The notes beneath the pieces are model-generated. The model saw only the letters and a program-made list of their open reading frames with translations, had not been told where the DNA came from and searched no databases. The position numbers and the translations under genes are program-made. Below, piece by piece: positions 60,480-64,000 of a DNA stretch of 64,000 nt (its first letter is position 1; every line of letters begins with the position of its first letter). Origin of the DNA: Paractinoplanes deccanensis (GTDB lineage Bacteria > Actinomycetota > Actinomycetes > Mycobacteriales > Micromonosporaceae); the NCBI RefSeq assembly GCF_016862115.1, contig NZ_BOMI01000017.1, positions 1 to 64,000 on the forward strand. Direction: 5' to 3'.

Positions 60480-61976
60480 TCAGAGCACCCGCACCAGGAC
60501 GGTGCAGGTGTCGTCGTCCGGGCTGGCCCGGTGCGCGGCCGTCACCGCGTGCAGCGGCACCTCCGGGCCGGACGACGCCTCGGCCAGTCCCTCCAGGACG
60601 CGGGGCAGGAGCGCCGGCGCGCCGCGCCGTTCCACCAGGCCGTCGGTGTAGAGCAACAGGAGGTCGCCGGCGGCCAGGACCGGCTTCGAGATCTCGTACG
60701 CGGCCGCGTCGTCCGCGCCGAGCAGCAGCCCCTCCGGCAGCTCGAGCGGCCGGGCCGCACCCGATCGGGCCAGCAGCGGCGCCGCGTGCCCGGCCCGTCC
60801 CCAGGCCAGCTCGCGGGTGGCCGGGTCGAAGACGCCGAGCACCGCCGTCCCGGTCAGCCGCAGCTGCCCGCAGAGCCGGTTGAGGTGCCGCAGCAGCAGC
60901 GCCGGGTCGTGCACGCCGATCGACAGCCAGGCGATCAGCGCGAACCGCAGATGGGCCATGCCGTTCGCCGCGGCCAGACCGTGCCCGGCCACGTCGCCGA
61001 CGGCCAGCAGCACCCGCCCGTCGGCGAGCTCCTGCGCGCAGTACCAGTCGCCGCCCACCCGGACGGTGTTCTCCGCGGGCGTGTAGCGGACCAGCACCCG
61101 CAGGCCGGGCAGCGGGAACGGCTCCCGGGGAATCGGCTGGATCATGTGCTGGAGCTGGCCGGCGAGCCGGTGCTCGGCGAGCGCGGTCATCTCCCGGGTG
61201 CGCAGCTGGTCGCGGAGCCGGTCGATGGCGGTGCGCGAGCTCTCCCGCGCGGTCACGTCCTGCACCACCGCGTTGATCTTCAGTGGACGGCCGTCGGCGT
61301 CGGTGCTCACGTCGGAGAGGATCCGCAGGTGCTTCACACCGCCGCCGACGGCGAAGCGGACGGTCACGTCGGCGGGGCTCCCGCTGTCCATGGTCTGCCA
61401 GGCCGTCTCGGCGATGCCGCGGTCGCCGGGGTCCATCGCGGCGGCCTGCTCGGCGCGCGACATCGGCCCGAGCGCCGGGTCGCGCTCGAAGATCCGGTAC
61501 ATCCCCGGTGACCAGTCGCTCGCCCCGGTGACCAGGTCGAGCTCGGTCCAGCCCAGGCTGCCGAGCAGCTCGGTGTTCGCCATCCGGCGGCGGTCCTCGT
61601 CGACGCGCTGCCACCAGACGAGCAGGCCGCCGAGCGCCGGCTGCACGGTGACGTCGAAGAGCGTGTGCGCCTCCACGCCGGCCTGCTTCTCGTCGTACCG
61701 GAAGTCCTTGAGCTCGCAGGGCTCGCCCGTGCGTACCGCCTCGAGGTAGATCTGCCAGAGGTCGCCCCCGACGATGCTCGGGTAGAGCTCGCTCAGCAGG
61801 CGGTCGACCCGGCTGGTGCCGCGGCGGTAGATGTCCTTGCCGCGCCCGCTCGTCGCGGCCACCCGGAAGTCACGCACCGTGCCGTCGGCGGCGTGCACGG
61901 GCAGCAACCAGGAGCAGCCCGCCGGGATGACGGACAGCATCTCACGGACGACCCGGGCCACCTCGTCGCCGGCCAT
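60480..61976 (-). CDS. PAS-domain PP2C (SpoIIE-type) serine phosphatase
   Basis: 498 residues from the ATG at 61976 (MAGDEVARVVREMLSVIPAG). An N-terminal sensor region of two PAS-like domains (~10-135, ~140-260; TELDLVTGASDWSPGMYRIFERD, RILSDVSTDADGRPLKINAVVQDVTARE), a linker helix, then SpoIIE at ~300-498 (VRVGGDWYCAQELADGRVLLAVGDVAGHGLAAANGMA...LLLLYTDGLVERRG...SPDDDTCTVLVRV), with the metal-binding Asp residues. It should dephosphorylate the STAS antagonist, completing a partner switch with the two genes it faces. Confidence 0.92.
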   Translation of the reverse strand: MAGDEVARVVREMLSVIPAGCSWLLPVHAADGTVRDFRVAATSGRGKDIYRRGTSRVDRLLSELYPSIVGGDLWQIYLEAVRTGEPCELKDFRYDEKQAGVEAHTLFDVTVQPALGGLLVWWQRVDEDRRRMANTELLGSLGWTELDLVTGASDWSPGMYRIFERDPALGPMSRAEQAAAMDPGDRGIAETAWQTMDSGSPADVTVRFAVGGGVKHLRILSDVSTDADGRPLKINAVVQDVTARESSRTAIDRLRDQLRTREMTALAEHRLAGQLQHMIQPIPREPFPLPGLRVLVRYTPAENTVRVGGDWYCAQELADGRVLLAVGDVAGHGLAAANGMAHLRFALIAWLSIGVHDPALLLRHLNRLCGQLRLTGTAVLGVFDPATRELAWGRAGHAAPLLARSGAARPLELPEGLLLGADDAAAYEISKPVLAAGDLLLLYTDGLVERRGAPALLPRVLEGLAEASSGPEVPLHAVTAAHRASPDDDTCTVLVRVL

Positions 61977-62139
61977 GCGCACAGCGTAGTGGGCGCCATC
62001 GCACGCCCGGTGCGGCCGGTGCATCACCGAGTGACAACACCTCGCTAAGTCGCTGTTCAGCTTGGTAGCATCCCGCGGATCACGCCAGCGCCGTGCGAGT
62101 GGTCCTACCCCGCGACTCGCAGGTTCGGAGGTCTTTCCC

Positions 62140-62958
62140 GTGTCCGACAACCGTATGAAGGATCGTGTCAAAGTGCTGCTCAATGGGACGTCAACGGAGA
62201 GCCAGACCTCGGAGCACGCCCTCGTCGCGCCGACGCAGCAGGCCGGCTCGGCCCAGTCCGGCCCGGCACAGTCCGCACAGGGCGCCCAGCCCGGCCAGCC
62301 CGGTCAGCACCCCAACCAGGCGCTCCAGGTCCTGACCCTCGCGCAGCGCACCGCCGAGGAGCACGTCGCCCGGGCCCACCACCAGGCCGACAAGATCCGT
62401 ACGGACGCGCTGGCCGCCGCCGAGCAGATCGCCCGCGACGCCCAGGTGCACGCCCACAACGTGCGCCGCGAGGCCGAGAAGATCCTCTCCGACGCCCGCG
62501 CCGCCGCCGAGCAGATCGCCCGCGACTCGCACGCCCGCACCGAGGAGGCGCGCCGCAACGCGGAGAAGATCGTCACCGACGCCCGCACGCAGGCCGAGCA
62601 GATCGCCCAGGACGCCCAGGCCAACGCCGACCACCTCAACCAGCAGGCCCGCCAGCGCTACGACGACGTGGTGGGCAGCCTCGGCAGCAAGCGCGAGGCG
62701 CTCCAGCAGCAGATCGAGGCGCTCGAGTCGTTCGACCGCGAATACCGGTCCCGCCTCACCACGTTCATGCAGGGCCAGCTGCGCGCCCTCTGGGTCGACC
62801 AGCCCCAGGTCACCGGCGACCTGCCCGAGGCCGGCCCGGTGGCCGAGCCCGGTCCTCGCCACGGCGCTCCCGACGACCGCGACGACGCGGTGCCCGCCCA
62901 GCGCCACAGCGAAGAGGACGAGGTGGACGAAGAGGACGAAGCGGTCGCCGAGCGCTGA
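62140..62958 (+). CDS. long coiled-coil protein, DivIVA-like / ATP synthase b-like
   Basis: 272 residues. Residues ~25-60 are Gln/Ala/Gly-rich and disordered. Residues ~65-210 are a continuous coiled coil made of repeated blocks of about 33 residues (AAEQIARDAQVHAHNVRREAEKILSDAR, AAEQIARDSHARTEEARRNAEKIVTDAR, QAEQIAQDAQANADHLNQQAR). The tail is acidic (DEVDEEDEAVAER). Blocks of this kind occur in DivIVA/FilP-type polarity and cytoskeletal proteins of actinomycetes. The GTG at 62140 follows GGAGG with 7-bp spacing. It is divergent from the PP2C gene. Role in cell shape or polarity is inference. Confidence 0.8.
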   Translation: MSDNRMKDRVKVLLNGTSTESQTSEHALVAPTQQAGSAQSGPAQSAQGAQPGQPGQHPNQALQVLTLAQRTAEEHVARAHHQADKIRTDALAAAEQIARDAQVHAHNVRREAEKILSDARAAAEQIARDSHARTEEARRNAEKIVTDARTQAEQIAQDAQANADHLNQQARQRYDDVVGSLGSKREALQQQIEALESFDREYRSRLTTFMQGQLRALWVDQPQVTGDLPEAGPVAEPGPRHGAPDDRDDAVPAQRHSEEDEVDEEDEAVAER

Positions 62959-62983
62959 GGTCTGACCGTTAGGTCTGACCGTT
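62958..62983. repeat. 13-bp tandem duplication after the coiled-coil gene
   Basis: AGGTCTGACCGTT occurs twice head-to-tail (62958-62970 and 62971-62983), beginning at the last base of the stop codon of the coiled-coil gene. Confidence 0.85.
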
Positions 62984-63025
62984 CGGGGTGCGCCCGCGCC
63001 GGTCCACGGGGTTACCGTGACCGAT

Positions 63026-64000
63026 ATGGACGAGCCGGAGAGGTTCGCCGGGCGCCGCGACGACCTGCGAACCCTGCTGGAGGCCCTGCGCCGGCCCGAG
63101 CATGCCGGCGTGGTCCTGCACGGCCTGAGCGGCTCCGGCCGGGGCAGCCTCGCCACCGAGCTGGTGCGCCGGCTGGGCGCCGAGGCCGGGCTCGTGGTGC
63201 GGGTCAGCGGCGCCGACACCGGCGAGCAGGTCCTCGACACGTTCGGCCGGCTCCTCGGCGCCGAGCCGTCCTGGCCGGACCGGGCCGCCGACGACCGCCG
63301 CCGGCGGCTCGCGGCCTACCTGCGCACCCCCGACGAGTTCTGGCGTGACCGGCTCGCCACCGCCTTCGCCGTGCTCGGCGAGCGGCCGGTCACCCTGGTC
63401 GTCGACGACTTCGCGACCGATCACCGGGGCGAGCCCGCCGATCGGGGACTGGCGGCGTTCCTCGCCCGCTGGATCCGTGAGCCCGGCTCGCATCGGGTGC
63501 TGATCACCAGCCGCCGCCCGTTCACCCTCCCGGACGGCCTGCACGAGCGGCTCACCGAGCACCACGTCGGGCCGCTGACCGAGGCCGAGGCCCGGATGCT
63601 GGGCTCGCGGCTGCCGGCTCTCGGCGCGCTCACCGCGGCCGAGCACCGAAGGGCCTGGCTCGGGACCGGCGGCCATCCCCGCACTCTGGAGCATCTGGAC
63701 GCGCTGCTGCGCCGCAGCACCGCCGGGTTCGCCGCGGTGGCCGAGCGTCTCGACCGGGTGCTCGCGGCCGAGGGGACGCCCGATCCCGGCCGCTGGGCCG
63801 AGGAGCTGCGATCCGCGAGCGCCGGCGACCGCCGGGCGGGCCTGGCGCTGGCCGAGGCGATCGCGACCACAGTGAACGAAGCGGTGCTCGACGACCTGCT
63901 CGCGCTGCTCGACGACGACACCCGGCGGCTGCTCGTGGGCGCGGCCGTCTATCGCCGGCCGGCCGACGAGCCCGCGCTGATCCGGCACGCCGCGGTGCCC
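63026..64000 (+). CDS. P-loop NTPase (NB-ARC/AAA-like), C-terminus beyond right edge
   Basis: Open to the right edge, 325 residues visible, starting MDEPERFAGRRDDLRTLLEALRRPEHAGVVLHG. The nucleotide-binding loop is GLSGSGRGSLATELV: the invariant Walker A Lys is replaced by Arg (GSGRGS instead of GKS/T). Walker B is VTLVVDDFATD, a sensor-1-like segment is RVLITSRRPF, and helical regions follow. The FAGRRDDL start is typical of STAND/AAA_16 proteins, which would continue into TPR or effector repeats. The Lys-to-Arg change may abolish ATP hydrolysis. It is 67 bp behind the coiled-coil gene, same strand. Confidence 0.78.
   Translation, partial: MDEPERFAGRRDDLRTLLEALRRPEHAGVVLHGLSGSGRGSLATELVRRLGAEAGLVVRVSGADTGEQVLDTFGRLLGAEPSWPDRAADDRRRRLAAYLRTPDEFWRDRLATAFAVLGERPVTLVVDDFATDHRGEPADRGLAAFLARWIREPGSHRVLITSRRPFTLPDGLHERLTEHHVGPLTEAEARMLGSRLPALGALTAAEHRRAWLGTGGHPRTLEHLDALLRRSTAGFAAVAERLDRVLAAEGTPDPGRWAEELRSASAGDRRAGLALAEAIATTVNEAVLDDLLALLDDDTRRLLVGAAVYRRPADEPALIRHAAVP

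Overview
The window is about 72% GC, with many GTG starts, 4-bp ATGA/GTGA gene overlaps and several HTH/STAND-type regulators. It looks like the chromosome of a Micromonosporaceae actinomycete, and I infer an Actinoplanes-like organism. A chemotaxis receptor behind a CTCA-N16-GCCGAC promoter of the kind used by FliA-family sigma factors would fit a motile-spore former. I see no insertion sequence, prophage or CRISPR array.

Layout. 0-10.3 kb: an HTH/P-loop ATPase cut by the left edge, a SigE-family sigma factor with a membrane partner, an aldo/keto reductase, two zinc alcohol dehydrogenases of the glutathione-independent formaldehyde dehydrogenase type, a membrane protein fused to an SRPBCC domain, another membrane protein, and a B12-binding/radical SAM protein. 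10.4-17.0 kb: a selenocysteine locus holding formate dehydrogenase alpha (in-frame UGA plus SECIS hairpin), the iron-sulfur beta subunit and an NrfD-type membrane subunit, then a MerR regulator, selD and tRNA-Sec (selC). 17.1-24.7 kb: chemotaxis receptor, phosphoribosyltransferase/hydrolase pair, methyltransferase, and a 1000-residue AfsR/BTAD-like regulator. 25.0-28.4 kb: selA-selB, which completes the Sec machinery. 28.9-39.3 kb: RidA/LysR divergent pair, a D,D-carboxypeptidase with a giant disordered cytoplasmic tail, a ferric-reductase-like flavoprotein, two decayed accessory genes, a secreted glucoamylase and a second aldo/keto reductase. 39.7-43 kb: alanine dehydrogenase with a divergent Lrp/AsnC regulator, and a GAF histidine kinase. 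42.9-50.3 kb: GntR regulator, a complete LIV/HAAT amino-acid ABC transporter, and P5C dehydrogenase. 50.3-55 kb: MarR-MFS pair, small secreted protein, STAND/TPR regulator. 55-64 kb: repeat-rich non-coding stretch with three perfect actinobacterial DnaA boxes, GNAT, LacI, Ser/Thr kinase, LamG protein, a STAS / anti-sigma kinase / PP2C partner-switch set, a coiled-coil DivIVA-like protein, and a P-loop protein cut by the right edge.

How it works together. The strongest story is a self-contained selenocysteine system. SelD makes selenophosphate, SelA converts Ser-tRNA-Sec to Sec-tRNA-Sec, and SelB delivers it to the SECIS-marked UGA of the only selenoprotein visible here, formate dehydrogenase. 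A second theme is in-frame minisatellite growth in protein linkers: SelB, the AfsR-like regulator and the STAND regulator contain near-perfect tandem DNA repeats, and the carboxypeptidase tail has repeated peptide units. Non-coding tandem repeats of 24, 50 and 53 bp lie nearby. A third theme is phospho-signalling (Ser/Thr kinase, STAS/HATPase/PP2C set, histidine kinase), possibly linked to the DEPTEAF-type motifs of the carboxypeptidase tail.
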